A DNA stretch of 18,843 nt, taken from Actinomycetota bacterium. Lineage in GTDB: Bacteria > Actinomycetota > Actinomycetes > Propionibacteriales > Propionibacteriaceae. Where the stretch lies: positions 1-18,843 of the forward strand of contig JACRAA010000379.1 of NCBI GenBank assembly GCA_016213595.1, given 5' to 3'. The position numbers and the translations under genes were made by a program. This document shows, piece by piece, positions 5,800 to 13,928 of the stretch. Below the pieces are notes generated by a model. That model saw only the letters and a list, made by a program, of their open reading frames with translations. It did no database searches and was not told where the DNA came from. Position 1 is the stretch's first letter, and the number at the start of each line of letters is the position of its first letter.

Positions 5800-7887
5800 T
5801 TGCCAGTGGCCAGCCAGGGTGCGCTCAGCGATGACGAGTTTTCGGCGGAGGACTTCGAGGGGGTTCCCCAGGGGGAGCTGGAGGCCGACGACGAGGGGAA
5901 CATCCTGACCGAGGACTCCCGGATGGCGTCGAAGGTTGACGCGGGCTCGTACGACTCCAGCTCCATCACCGTCCTCGAGGGTCTTGAGGCGGTCCGCAAG
6001 CGGCCCGGCATGTACATCGGCTCGACGGGCGAGCGCGGTCTCCACCACCTCGTGTACGAGGTCGTCGACAACTCCGTCGACGAGGCCCTCGCCGGCTACT
6101 GCGACACGATCGACGTCCGCCTGCTCCCGGGCGGCGGCGTGCGGGTCACTGACAACGGACGCGGCATCCCGGTGAAGATGCACCCGACGGAAGGCATCCC
6201 GGCCGTCACCCTCGCCCTGACCGTGCTCCACGCCGGCGGGAAGTTCGGCAACGGTGGCTACAAGGTGTCGGGGGGCCTCCACGGCGTCGGCGTCTCCGTC
6301 GTCAACGCGCTCAGCGCCCACCTCACCGTCGACGTCTTCCGCGACGAACACCACTGGCGGCAGTCGTTCTCGCTCGGCGTCCCCGACGGCGACCTGGAGG
6401 AGCTCGAGGAGACGCAGAGCACGGGGACGACCGTCGAGTTCTACGCGTCGCCCGAGATCTTCGAGACCACGATGTACAGCTACGAGACGCTGGCCACCCG
6501 GTTCCGCGAGATGGCGTTCCTCAACAAGGGCCTCTCCATCACGATCACCGACGAGCGGCCCGACCACGTCGAGGAGGACGGCGAGCCCGTCACCGACACG
6601 TTCCGCTACGACGCGGGCCTCATCGACTTCGTCACGTACCTCATGGGCACCAAGGACGCCATCCACCCGTCGGTCATCGCCGTCGAGGCGAACGCGCCGG
6701 CCCAGAGCATGGGCCTCGAGGTCGCGATGCAGTGGAACACGTCGTACGCGGAGAGCGTGCACACGTTCGCCAACACGATCAACACCCACGAGGGCGGCAC
6801 GCACGAGGAAGGCTTCCGGGCGGCGCTCACGAGCACGGTGAACCGCTGGGGCGAGACGTGGGGCCTCATCAAGAAGCGCGAGGACCGCGTCTCCGGCGAC
6901 GACATCCGCGAGGGCCTGACCGCGATCATCTCGGTCAAGCTGTCCGAGCCGCAGTTCGAGGGCCAGACGAAGACCAAGCTCGGCAACACCGAGGCGAAGT
7001 CGTTCGTCCAGCGCGTCGTCAACGACAAGCTCGGCGACTGGTTCGAGAAGAACCCGGCCGAGGGGCGCGACATCGTACGGAAGGCGCAGGCGGCGGCGAC
7101 CGCACGCATCGCCGCTCGCAAGGCCCGCGACATCGCCCGCAGCCGCAAGGGCCTCCTCGGCGGCGGCAGCCTTCCCGGCAAGCTCGCCGACTGCCAGTCG
7201 AACGACCCGACCGAGTGCGAGGTGTTCATCGTCGAGGGCGACTCGGCCGGTGGCTCCGCGAAGGGCGGCCGGGACCCGCGCACGCAGGCGATCCTGCCCA
7301 TCCGCGGCAAGATCCTGAACGTCGAGAAGGCCCGGCTCGACCGGATCCTCGCGAACAAGGAGGTCGAGGCGATCATCAACGCCCTCGGCACCGGCGTCCA
7401 CGACGACTTCGACATCGACAAGCTCCGCTACCACAAGATCGTGCTCATGGCGGACGCTGACGTGGACGGCTCGCACATCCGCGTGCTGCTGCTGACGCTG
7501 CTGTTCCGGTTCATGAAGCCTGTCATCGACGCCGGCCACGTCTACCTCGCGCAGCCGCCGCTGTTCCGCCTCCGCTGGACGAACGCGCCGCACGAGCTCG
7601 CGTACTCGGACTCCGAGCGCGACGCCCTGCGAGACGACGGCTTCGCCCACGGCAAGAAGCTGCCGCAGGTGAACCCGATCCAGCGGTACAAGGGGCTCGG
7701 CGAGATGGACGCCTCCGACCTGTGGGAGACGACGATGGACCCGGACGGCCGGATCCTGCTCCAGGTGACCCTCGACGACGCGGCGCGCGCCGACCAGATG
7801 TTCTCGATCCTCATGGGCGAGGACGTCGAGCAGCGCCGCCACTTCATCCAGCGCAACGCGAAGGACGTCCGCTTCCTCGACATCTGA
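5800..7887 (+). CDS. gyrB: DNA gyrase subunit B
   Basis: GyrB is the ATPase subunit of gyrase, which introduces negative supercoils. In order: a 45-residue acidic N-terminal extension, the GHKL ATPase domain (EVVDNSVDEALAGY, DNGRGIPV, GGLHGVGVSVVNALS), the transducer region, and the TOPRIM domain with EGDSAGG (Glu479) and DADVDGSHI (Asp552, Asp554, Asp556), ending with the IQRYKGLGEM block. Total 695 residues from the TTG at 5800, which has AAAGGA 5 bases upstream; GTG at 5806 is equally possible. An ATG at 5923 (MASKVDAGSYDSSSITV) with GAGGA upstream would give 654 residues, the usual family beginning. High third-position GC before 5923 favours the long form. gyrA follows after 24 bases. Confidence 0.97.
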   Translation: MPVASQGALSDDEFSAEDFEGVPQGELEADDEGNILTEDSRMASKVDAGSYDSSSITVLEGLEAVRKRPGMYIGSTGERGLHHLVYEVVDNSVDEALAGYCDTIDVRLLPGGGVRVTDNGRGIPVKMHPTEGIPAVTLALTVLHAGGKFGNGGYKVSGGLHGVGVSVVNALSAHLTVDVFRDEHHWRQSFSLGVPDGDLEELEETQSTGTTVEFYASPEIFETTMYSYETLATRFREMAFLNKGLSITITDERPDHVEEDGEPVTDTFRYDAGLIDFVTYLMGTKDAIHPSVIAVEANAPAQSMGLEVAMQWNTSYAESVHTFANTINTHEGGTHEEGFRAALTSTVNRWGETWGLIKKREDRVSGDDIREGLTAIISVKLSEPQFEGQTKTKLGNTEAKSFVQRVVNDKLGDWFEKNPAEGRDIVRKAQAAATARIAARKARDIARSRKGLLGGGSLPGKLADCQSNDPTECEVFIVEGDSAGGSAKGGRDPRTQAILPIRGKILNVEKARLDRILANKEVEAIINALGTGVHDDFDIDKLRYHKIVLMADADVDGSHIRVLLLTLLFRFMKPVIDAGHVYLAQPPLFRLRWTNAPHELAYSDSERDALRDDGFAHGKKLPQVNPIQRYKGLGEMDASDLWETTMDPDGRILLQVTLDDAARADQMFSILMGEDVEQRRHFIQRNAKDVRFLDI

Positions 7888-7911
7888 GGGGCGGCATAAG
7901 GGAGACAAGCG

Positions 7912-10734
7912 ATGACTGACGGTCCTTCCGACCCGATGGGCCCGGGCGAGGCGCCCGCCCCCGTAGACGGCGCCGACGACCAGGAGCTGGCGACACCGAC
8001 GTCCGGCCGTACGGAGCCGATCGACCTGCAGATCGAGATCCAGCGCAGCTACCTCGACTACGCGATGAGCGTCATCGTCGGCCGGGCCCTACCGGACGTA
8101 CGGGACGGGCTCAAGCCCGTGCATCGGCGCGTGCTGTACGCGATGTACGACGGCGGGTACCGCCCCGACCGCGGCTGGAACAAGTGCTCCCGCGTGGTCG
8201 GCGAGGTCATGGGCCTGTACCACCCGCACGGCGACTCGGCGATCTACGACACCCTCGTCCGCCTCGCGCAGCCGTGGGTGATGCGGGCTCCGCTCGTCAC
8301 CGGCCAGGGCAACTTCGGCTCCCCGGGCAACGACTCCGCGGCCGCCATGCGGTACACGGAGTGCAAGATGGCGCCCCTGGCCATGGAGATGGTCCGTGAC
8401 ATCGACGAGGAGACCGTCGACCTCAGGCCGAACTACGACAACCGGGAGCAGGAGCCCGTCGTCCTGCCGGCCCGGTTCCCGAACCTGCTCGTCAACGGCT
8501 CGACGGGCATCGCTGTCGGCATGGCCACGAACATCCCCACGCACAACCTCCGCGAGGTCTCCTCGGCCGTCCAGTGGGCGCTCGAGAACCCGGAGGCGAC
8601 GCCCGCCGAGCTCCTCGAGGCGAGCATGGCCCGGGTGAAAGGGCCGGACTTCCCGACCGGCGGCCTTATCGTCGGCCGCAAGGGCATCGAGGATGCGTAC
8701 CGGACAGGCCGCGGCTCGGTCATCATGCGCGGTGTCATCGACATCGAGGAGGACAACCGGGGCCGCACCCTGCTGGTCGTCACCGAGCTGCCCTACATGT
8801 GCAACCCGGACAACCTCGCGATGAAGATCGCCGACCTCGTCAACGCGGGCAAGCTCACGGGCATCGCCGACATCCGCGACGACACCTCGGCGCGCACAGG
8901 CCAGCGTCTCGTCTTCGTGCTCAAGCGCGACGCGCAGCCCCGCGTCGTCATGAACAACCTGTACAAGCACACGGGTCTGCAGGACACGTTCGGCTGCAAC
9001 ATGCTCGCGCTCGTCGACGACGTGCCGCGGACCCTGCGTCTCGACCAGTTCATCTCGTACTGGATCAGGCACCAGCTCGACGTCATCGTGCGCCGGACCC
9101 GGTTCCGGCTGCGGCGTGCGCAGGAGCAGGCCCACATCCTGCGGGGCCTCGTCAAGGCGCTCGACATGATCGACGAGGTCATCGCGCTCATCCGCGGCTC
9201 CCAGGACGCCGAGGCCGCGCGGACGGGCCTGATGTCGCTGCTCGACATCGACGAGGTGCAGGCCACCTACATCCTCGACACCCAGCTGCGCCGGCTTGCA
9301 GCCATGGAGCGTCAGAGGACGATCGACCGGCTCGCCGAGCTCGAGCGCCAGATCGAGGACCTGCAGGACGTCCTCGACAAGCCCGAGCGGCAGCGGGAGA
9401 TCATCTCGACGGAGCTCGCCGAGATCGTCGAGAAGTACGGCGACGAGCGGCGCACGAAGATCATCGCCGCCGACGGCGACCTCAGCGACGAGGACTTCAT
9501 CCCCGATGAGGACGTCGTCGTGACCATCACCCACGGCGGGTACGCGAAGCGGACGAAGGCCGAGGCGTACCGCCTGCAGCGGCGGGGTGGGCGCGGCGTC
9601 CGTGGCGCCTCGCTGCGTGCGGACGACGAGGTCGAGCACCTCTTCGCGACCACGTCGCACCACTGGATCCTGTTCTTCACGACGAAGGGCCGTGTGTACC
9701 GGACCAAGGTCTGGCAGCTGCCCGAGGGGCTGCGCGACGCCAAGGGCGGTCATGTGGCCGGCCTGCTGAGCTTCCAGCCGGACGAGCGGATCGCGCAGGT
9801 GCTGGCGATCAGGTCGTACGAGGACGCGGCCTACCTTCTCCTCGCCACCCGTAACGGCCTCGTCAAGAAGACCCTCTTGCCGGCGTTCGACACGCCGCGT
9901 CAGGCGGGGGTCATCGCCGTGTCGTTCCGTGAGGACGACGACGAGCTCATCGGCGCCGCGCTGTGCAACCCGGACGACCACGTGCTGCTCGTCTCCCGGA
10001 AGGGCCAGGCGATCCGGTTCGCCGCGACCGACGAGCAGCTGCGCCCGATGGGGCGTGCCACGTCGGGTGTAACGGGGATGAAGTTCCGTACCGATGACGC
10101 CCTGCTGAGCATGACGGTGATCGACGCCAACATGCCCGAGGACGACCGGTTCGTGTTCACGGTCACCGACGGCGGCTTCGCGAAGCGCACCACGGTCTCC
10201 GAGTACCGCGAGCAGAACCGCGGGGGCCTCGGGATCAAGGCGATGAAGCTCAACGAGGACAGGGGCTCGCTCGTCGGCGGTCTCGTCGTCGCCGAGGGTG
10301 ACGAGGTCATCGCCATGAAGGTGTCCGGCCAGATCACCCGGTCCAAGGTCTCCGACGTCCCGGTGAAGGGGCGCGACACCATGGGCGTGAAGTTCGTACG
10401 GGTCAAGGGTGACGACTCCGTCGCGGCGATCGCGCGCTACCCGGAGAGTGTCGAGGAAGAGATCGAGGCGCTCGCGGACGCCGAAGCCGACGCCGAGGAC
10501 GAGCTGGCCGACGACATCGAGGACGAGACGACCGAGGACTTCGGCGAGGACGAGCCCATCGAGGACCTCGACGAGGAGGAGACGGCCGAGGACTTCGACG
10601 AGGAGGAGGACCCCTTCTCACCTGACAGCGGCGCGGCCGGCCAGGACGGGGAGAGCACTGCTCTCGACGAGGAGGAGGACCCGTTCTCGCCTGACAGCGG
10701 CGCGGCGGGCCAGTCGACCGATCCGGAGGAGTGA
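7912..10734 (+). CDS. gyrA: DNA gyrase subunit A with long acidic C-terminal tail
   Basis: GyrA cleaves and rejoins DNA in the gyrase A2B2 complex. The catalytic tyrosine is Tyr148 in AAMRYTE. The quinolone-resistance region reads HPHGDSAIYD at 104-113, with Ser109 and Asp113 at the positions of E. coli Ser83 and Asp87, the unmutated state. The C-terminal beta-pinwheel has the GyrA box QRRGGRG at 556-562. From about residue 844 to 940 the protein is a highly acidic tail ending in two copies of DEEEDPFSPDSGAAGQ. At 940 residues it is about 100 longer than mycobacterial GyrA, mostly because of this tail. The ATG at 7912 has AAGGGAG at 7898-7904. Co-transcribed with gyrB. Confidence 0.98.
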   Translation: MTDGPSDPMGPGEAPAPVDGADDQELATPTSGRTEPIDLQIEIQRSYLDYAMSVIVGRALPDVRDGLKPVHRRVLYAMYDGGYRPDRGWNKCSRVVGEVMGLYHPHGDSAIYDTLVRLAQPWVMRAPLVTGQGNFGSPGNDSAAAMRYTECKMAPLAMEMVRDIDEETVDLRPNYDNREQEPVVLPARFPNLLVNGSTGIAVGMATNIPTHNLREVSSAVQWALENPEATPAELLEASMARVKGPDFPTGGLIVGRKGIEDAYRTGRGSVIMRGVIDIEEDNRGRTLLVVTELPYMCNPDNLAMKIADLVNAGKLTGIADIRDDTSARTGQRLVFVLKRDAQPRVVMNNLYKHTGLQDTFGCNMLALVDDVPRTLRLDQFISYWIRHQLDVIVRRTRFRLRRAQEQAHILRGLVKALDMIDEVIALIRGSQDAEAARTGLMSLLDIDEVQATYILDTQLRRLAAMERQRTIDRLAELERQIEDLQDVLDKPERQREIISTELAEIVEKYGDERRTKIIAADGDLSDEDFIPDEDVVVTITHGGYAKRTKAEAYRLQRRGGRGVRGASLRADDEVEHLFATTSHHWILFFTTKGRVYRTKVWQLPEGLRDAKGGHVAGLLSFQPDERIAQVLAIRSYEDAAYLLLATRNGLVKKTLLPAFDTPRQAGVIAVSFREDDDELIGAALCNPDDHVLLVSRKGQAIRFAATDEQLRPMGRATSGVTGMKFRTDDALLSMTVIDANMPEDDRFVFTVTDGGFAKRTTVSEYREQNRGGLGIKAMKLNEDRGSLVGGLVVAEGDEVIAMKVSGQITRSKVSDVPVKGRDTMGVKFVRVKGDDSVAAIARYPESVEEEIEALADAEADAEDELADDIEDETTEDFGEDEPIEDLDEEETAEDFDEEEDPFSPDSGAAGQDGESTALDEEEDPFSPDSGAAGQSTDPEE
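10597..10713 (+). repeat. 48-bp in-frame duplication in the 3' end of gyrA
   Basis: Positions 10597-10644 and 10666-10713 are 45 of 48 identical and each encodes DEEEDPFSPDSGAAGQ, separated by the 7 residues DGESTAL. The three differences are all synonymous third positions, showing that the peptide is conserved since the duplication. Confidence 0.95.
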
Positions 10735-10756
10735 CAGGTTCCAGCGGGAGTGACAG

Positions 10757-10770
10757 CCGCGTGCGCGCGG
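10757..10770. terminator. Weak GC hairpin between converging gyrA and tetR-type gene
   Basis: CCGCG at 10757-10761 pairs with CGCGG at 10766-10770 around a TGCG loop in the 46-base gap between the two stop codons. It could serve both strands but lacks T-tracts. Confidence 0.25.
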
Positions 10771-10780
10771 ACGTACCGGG

Positions 10781-11362
10781 TCAGGAGGCGTCCCGACCCG
10801 GCGCGCGCCCGCCGAAGTAGTGGTCGATGAAGTCGGTGTAGGCCGCCTCCATCTCCAGCGTCGGGTCGAGCAGCCACTGGATCTGGAGACCGTCCATGAC
10901 CGCCATCATGAGGCGGGCCGCGGTCTCCGGGTCGATGCTCGCCGGGAACCGCCCCTCGGCCCGCTCCTGGGTGAGGCGTTCGGCGGTCTTCCGGCGCACT
11001 GACTCGTACCGGTCCACGAAGTGCTCGTGTGCGGGGTGTTCGGGGTCGGTCGCCTCCGCGCTGAGCGTGGTGAACAGCCGTACGGTGCCTGGCCGGCCGG
11101 CGTTGCGGGCCACGAGGTCACGCAGGTACGGGTCGCGCAGGGCGGCGCCGACGTCCTCCTGCTCCTTCTGCGTGACGACCGCAAGGAGGAGCTTGCCCTT
11201 GCCACCGAAGTGATGGACGACGCCGGTGTCGGTCATGCCGACACGGGCGGCGATCTCCCGGATGGAAGCCCCGCGGAAGCCCGACTCGGCGAAGACCTCG
11301 AGCGCGGTCGCGAGGATGTGGCGACGACGCTCGGCCGTCTTCGCGTACTCCCCCCGCTTCAT
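10781..11362 (-). CDS. TetR/AcrR-family transcriptional regulator
   Basis: The 193-residue protein has a TetR-type N-terminal helix-turn-helix: RRRHILATALEVFAESGFRGASIREIAARVGMTDTGVVHHFGGKGKLLLAVV, covering about residues 12-63, with the typical GVVHHFGGK recognition-helix end. The remainder (about 64-193) is the all-helical ligand-binding and dimerisation part, whose inducer cannot be read from sequence. It is transcribed divergently from the GH3 / beta-phosphoglucomutase operon, and a palindrome suited to a TetR dimer lies between them, so it most likely represses that operon and itself, with a sugar or glycoside as inducer. It converges on gyrA. Start is the ATG at 11362, preceded by GGGGG. 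Confidence 0.93.
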   Translation of the reverse strand: MKRGEYAKTAERRRHILATALEVFAESGFRGASIREIAARVGMTDTGVVHHFGGKGKLLLAVVTQKEQEDVGAALRDPYLRDLVARNAGRPGTVRLFTTLSAEATDPEHPAHEHFVDRYESVRRKTAERLTQERAEGRFPASIDPETAARLMMAVMDGLQIQWLLDPTLEMEAAYTDFIDHYFGGRAPGRDAS

Positions 11363-11419
11363 GTCCCCCGGCTACAGGTCGCTCGCCTCATGCCCGCAGG
11401 CTAGTCCTTGGGAGGACCG

Positions 11420-11443
11420 AATGCATTGATACCTCAATGTATT
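11420..11443. promoter_or_regulatory. Palindromic operator between tetR-type gene and GH3 operon
   Basis: The half-sites AATGCATTGA (11420-11429) and TCAATGTATT (11434-11443) are inverted repeats matching at 9 of 10 positions with a TACC spacer. It is strikingly AT-rich for this genome and centrally placed in the 137-base divergent gap. A further perfect 8-bp inverted pair, CCGAATGC (11417-11424) and GCATTCGG (11451-11458), overlaps it. Best explained as the binding site of the adjacent TetR protein; the promoters themselves were not resolved. Confidence 0.75.
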
Positions 11444-11499
11444 TGTGGGAGCATTCGGACGGCGCCTCACGGGCGAGCGCCCCCGACATCAGGAGAACG

Positions 11500-13218
11500 A
11501 TGAGCATCGAGCTGTACCCCGACGTCCTCGAGTCGATGCGCAGGCCGCCCTTCAACCTCACCGACGACGACGTCGCCTGGGTCAGCTCGACCCTGGCAGG
11601 GCTCTCGACGAAGGACAAGGTCGGACAGCTCTTCTGCGGCATCGCGACGGGCTTCTCGGAGGAGGCGCTCGACGCGACCTTGAGCATCTGCACGCCCGGT
11701 GGCGTCATGTACCGGCCGTGCACGACCGAGGAGGCAGTCTCGTACACGAACCTCCTCCGCGAGAAGGTCGAGATCCCCATGCTCATCGCGGCCAACCTCG
11801 AGAAGGGTGCGAGCGGGATCGTGCGCGAGGGCACCTTCCTCGGGTCCCCGCTGTCGGTGGCCGCCACCGACGACGTCTCGATGGCCGCGAAGCTCGGCGA
11901 GGTCTGCGGCAGTGAGGGAGCGGCGGTCGGCGCAAACTGGGCGTTCGCGCCGATCATCGACATCGACTACAACTTCCGCAACCCGATCACGAACATCCGT
12001 ACGTTCGGCTCAGACCCGGAGCGGGTGCGGGACATGGGCGTGGCGTACGTGAAGGCCGTCCAGAGCCACGGCGTGGCCGCCTCCATCAAGCACTTCCCGG
12101 GGGACGGCTGCGACGAGCGGGACCAGCACCTCGTCACGAGCATCAACGACAAGTCCGTCGAGGAGTGGGACGCGACGTACGGGCAGGCGTACCGAGCGGG
12201 CATCGACGCCGGCGCGCTCACCGTCATGGTCGGACACATCATGCAGCCGGCGTACTCGAAGGCGCTGCGGCCGGACCTCGCCGACGCCGACATCCTGCCC
12301 GCATCGCTCGCGCCCGAGCTCATGGGCGACCTGCTGCGCGGCAAGCTGGGCTTCAACGGGCTCGTCGTCACGGACGCCACGACGATGGCCGGCTTCACGA
12401 TCCCGATGCCGCGGTCCCGGGCCGTCCCCACGGCCATCGCCGCGGGCGCCGACGTCTTCCTGTTCACCCGCAACCTCGCCGAGGACTTCGGCTTCATGAT
12501 GGAGGGCGTCGAGGACGGCACCATCTCGCCGCAGCGCCTCGACGCGGCCGTCGCCCGGGTGCTCGGCCTCAAGGCCGCGCTCACGCTGAACGAGCGCCCT
12601 GCGCCGACGCTGGAGGCTGCGCAGGCGGTGGTCGGGTCGGCGGAGCACCAGGAGTGGTCGAAGGAGTGCGCCGACGAGGCGATCACCCTTGTGAAGGAGG
12701 AGCCGGGGGTCCTGCCGCTGACGCCGGCGAAGTACCGCAAGGTGCTGTTCGTACCGATCGAGTCGGAGCAGGGGGTCGCGTACGGCGTGCGCGCAGGGGC
12801 GTGCGACATCATCCGTACGAAGCTCGAGGCGGAAGGCTTCGACATCGACGTCTTCAAGGCGAGGAACTTCTTCGAGGGCGAGGTCGACAGGACCAGCGAC
12901 TTCATCGGCGTGTACGACGCGATCGTGTACGTGGCGAACCTCTCCACGAAGAGCAACCAGACGACCGTACGGATCGAGTGGGCCCAGCCGATGGGTGCGA
13001 ACTGCCCTCACTACCTGGCCAGCATCCCGACGGTCTTCGTGTCGATAGAGAACCCGTACCACCTCATCGACATCCCGCGCGTGAAGACGTTCATCAACAC
13101 GTACAACTCGAACGACAACGTCCTCGACGCGCTTGTCGAGAAGCTCCTGGGACGCTCCGAGTTCAAGGGCACGAGCCCCGTGGATGCGTTCTGCGGCCGA
13201 TGGGACACCCGGCTGTGA
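11500..13218 (+). CDS. GH3 enzyme of the Asp-x-His dyad branch (beta-glycosidase or retaining beta-glycoside phosphorylase)
   Basis: A 572-residue, two-domain glycoside hydrolase family 3 protein with no signal peptide, so cytoplasmic. The N-terminal barrel carries KHFPGDGCDERDQH at 197-210, which aligns without gaps to the NagZ signature (KHFPGHG, four residues, DSH) and keeps the acid/base dyad as Asp208 and His210. The nucleophile is Asp292 in VVTDATTM. Residues from about 395 form the GH3 C-terminal alpha/beta sandwich. The size resembles Cellulomonas fimi Nag3. The NagZ residues H, D and T of the loop are replaced by Asp202, Cys204 and Asp205, so the sugar preference probably differs from GlcNAc. 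Start ATG 11500 has AGGAG at 11491. Its stop overlaps the next gene by a GTGA. Confidence 0.9.
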   Translation: MSIELYPDVLESMRRPPFNLTDDDVAWVSSTLAGLSTKDKVGQLFCGIATGFSEEALDATLSICTPGGVMYRPCTTEEAVSYTNLLREKVEIPMLIAANLEKGASGIVREGTFLGSPLSVAATDDVSMAAKLGEVCGSEGAAVGANWAFAPIIDIDYNFRNPITNIRTFGSDPERVRDMGVAYVKAVQSHGVAASIKHFPGDGCDERDQHLVTSINDKSVEEWDATYGQAYRAGIDAGALTVMVGHIMQPAYSKALRPDLADADILPASLAPELMGDLLRGKLGFNGLVVTDATTMAGFTIPMPRSRAVPTAIAAGADVFLFTRNLAEDFGFMMEGVEDGTISPQRLDAAVARVLGLKAALTLNERPAPTLEAAQAVVGSAEHQEWSKECADEAITLVKEEPGVLPLTPAKYRKVLFVPIESEQGVAYGVRAGACDIIRTKLEAEGFDIDVFKARNFFEGEVDRTSDFIGVYDAIVYVANLSTKSNQTTVRIEWAQPMGANCPHYLASIPTVFVSIENPYHLIDIPRVKTFINTYNSNDNVLDALVEKLLGRSEFKGTSPVDAFCGRWDTRL

Positions 13219-13904
13219 GCGGGCAGGGGGCTGTGAGGCAGGGAGCGTCGCGGGCGTACGACGCGGTCGTCTTCGACCTCGACGGCGTCATCTGCCACAC
13301 GGACGTCTACCACTACCGCAGCTGGAAGAGCGTCGCGGACGAGCTCCGCATCCCCTTCGACGAGACCGTGAACAACCGGCTCCGGGGCGTGAGCCGCATG
13401 GAAAGCCTCGACATCGTGCTCGAGCGGTACGTCGGCGAGCCCCTCTCGCACGAGCGCAAGAGCGAGCTCGCGGCCACCAAGAACGACCGGTACCGGGTGA
13501 TGCTGGGCGACATGACCCCCGCGGACCTCGACCCCGCTGTCCGTACGACACTGGACGAGCTCCGGTCGCGGGGGCTCAAGCTGGCCATCGGGTCGTCCAG
13601 CAGGAACGCGGCGTTCATCCTCGAGCGGCTCGGCCTGGGCGACTACTTCGACGCCGTGGCCGACGGCAACCACATCTCCCGCTCCAAGCCCGACCCCGAG
13701 GTCTTCCTCCTCGCGGCCGAGTACCTCGGCGTCGACCCCTCGCGCTGCGTCGTCGTGGAGGATGCGGAGGCAGGCATCGAGGCGGGCTCTGCGGCGGGGA
13801 TGTACACGGTCGCCATCGGCGACGCGGCAGAGAAGGGCGTCGGGGATGCCCAGCTGCGGACGATCGCCGAGCTCACGGATGTCATGGCGCGTCTGGAGAG
13901 CTGA
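13215..13904 (+). CDS. pgmB: Beta-phosphoglucomutase (HAD superfamily)
   Basis: Converts a beta-sugar-1-phosphate, classically beta-glucose-1-phosphate, to the 6-phosphate. The 229-residue protein aligns along its length with my recollection of Lactococcus beta-PGM: nucleophile Asp21 and acid/base Asp23 in FDLDGV, His33 in YHYRSW (the His20 position), Arg61 in GVSRMES (the Arg49 position), SSSRNA at 127-132 (S114-N118 block), Lys158 in SKPDPEVF, and Glu182-Asp183 for magnesium. The cap domain lies between about 34 and 100. The start is taken as the GTG at 13215, overlapping the GH3 stop (GTGA); GTG 13233 or ATG 13200 are alternatives. Coupled translation means the two enzymes are made together. 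Confidence 0.9.
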   Translation: MSGQGAVRQGASRAYDAVVFDLDGVICHTDVYHYRSWKSVADELRIPFDETVNNRLRGVSRMESLDIVLERYVGEPLSHERKSELAATKNDRYRVMLGDMTPADLDPAVRTTLDELRSRGLKLAIGSSSRNAAFILERLGLGDYFDAVADGNHISRSKPDPEVFLLAAEYLGVDPSRCVVVEDAEAGIEAGSAAGMYTVAIGDAAEKGVGDAQLRTIAELTDVMARLES

Positions 13905-13928
13905 GCCCTGCCGGCGGGCGGTCCGGGG

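Noticed and set aside
5428..7908. Minus-strand open frame of about 826 codons opposite gyrB
   Set aside because: Antisense of a certain gene; Arg/Leu/Val-rich composition typical of a shadow frame.
11437..11499. Upstream ATG giving the GH3 protein 21 extra residues
   Set aside because: It begins inside the operator palindrome and lacks a ribosome binding site, while ATG 11500 has AGGAG at ideal distance.
13905..13919. Possible terminator between the beta-PGM gene and apbE
   Set aside because: Only GCCC/GGGC pairs, with no T-tract; too weak to call.
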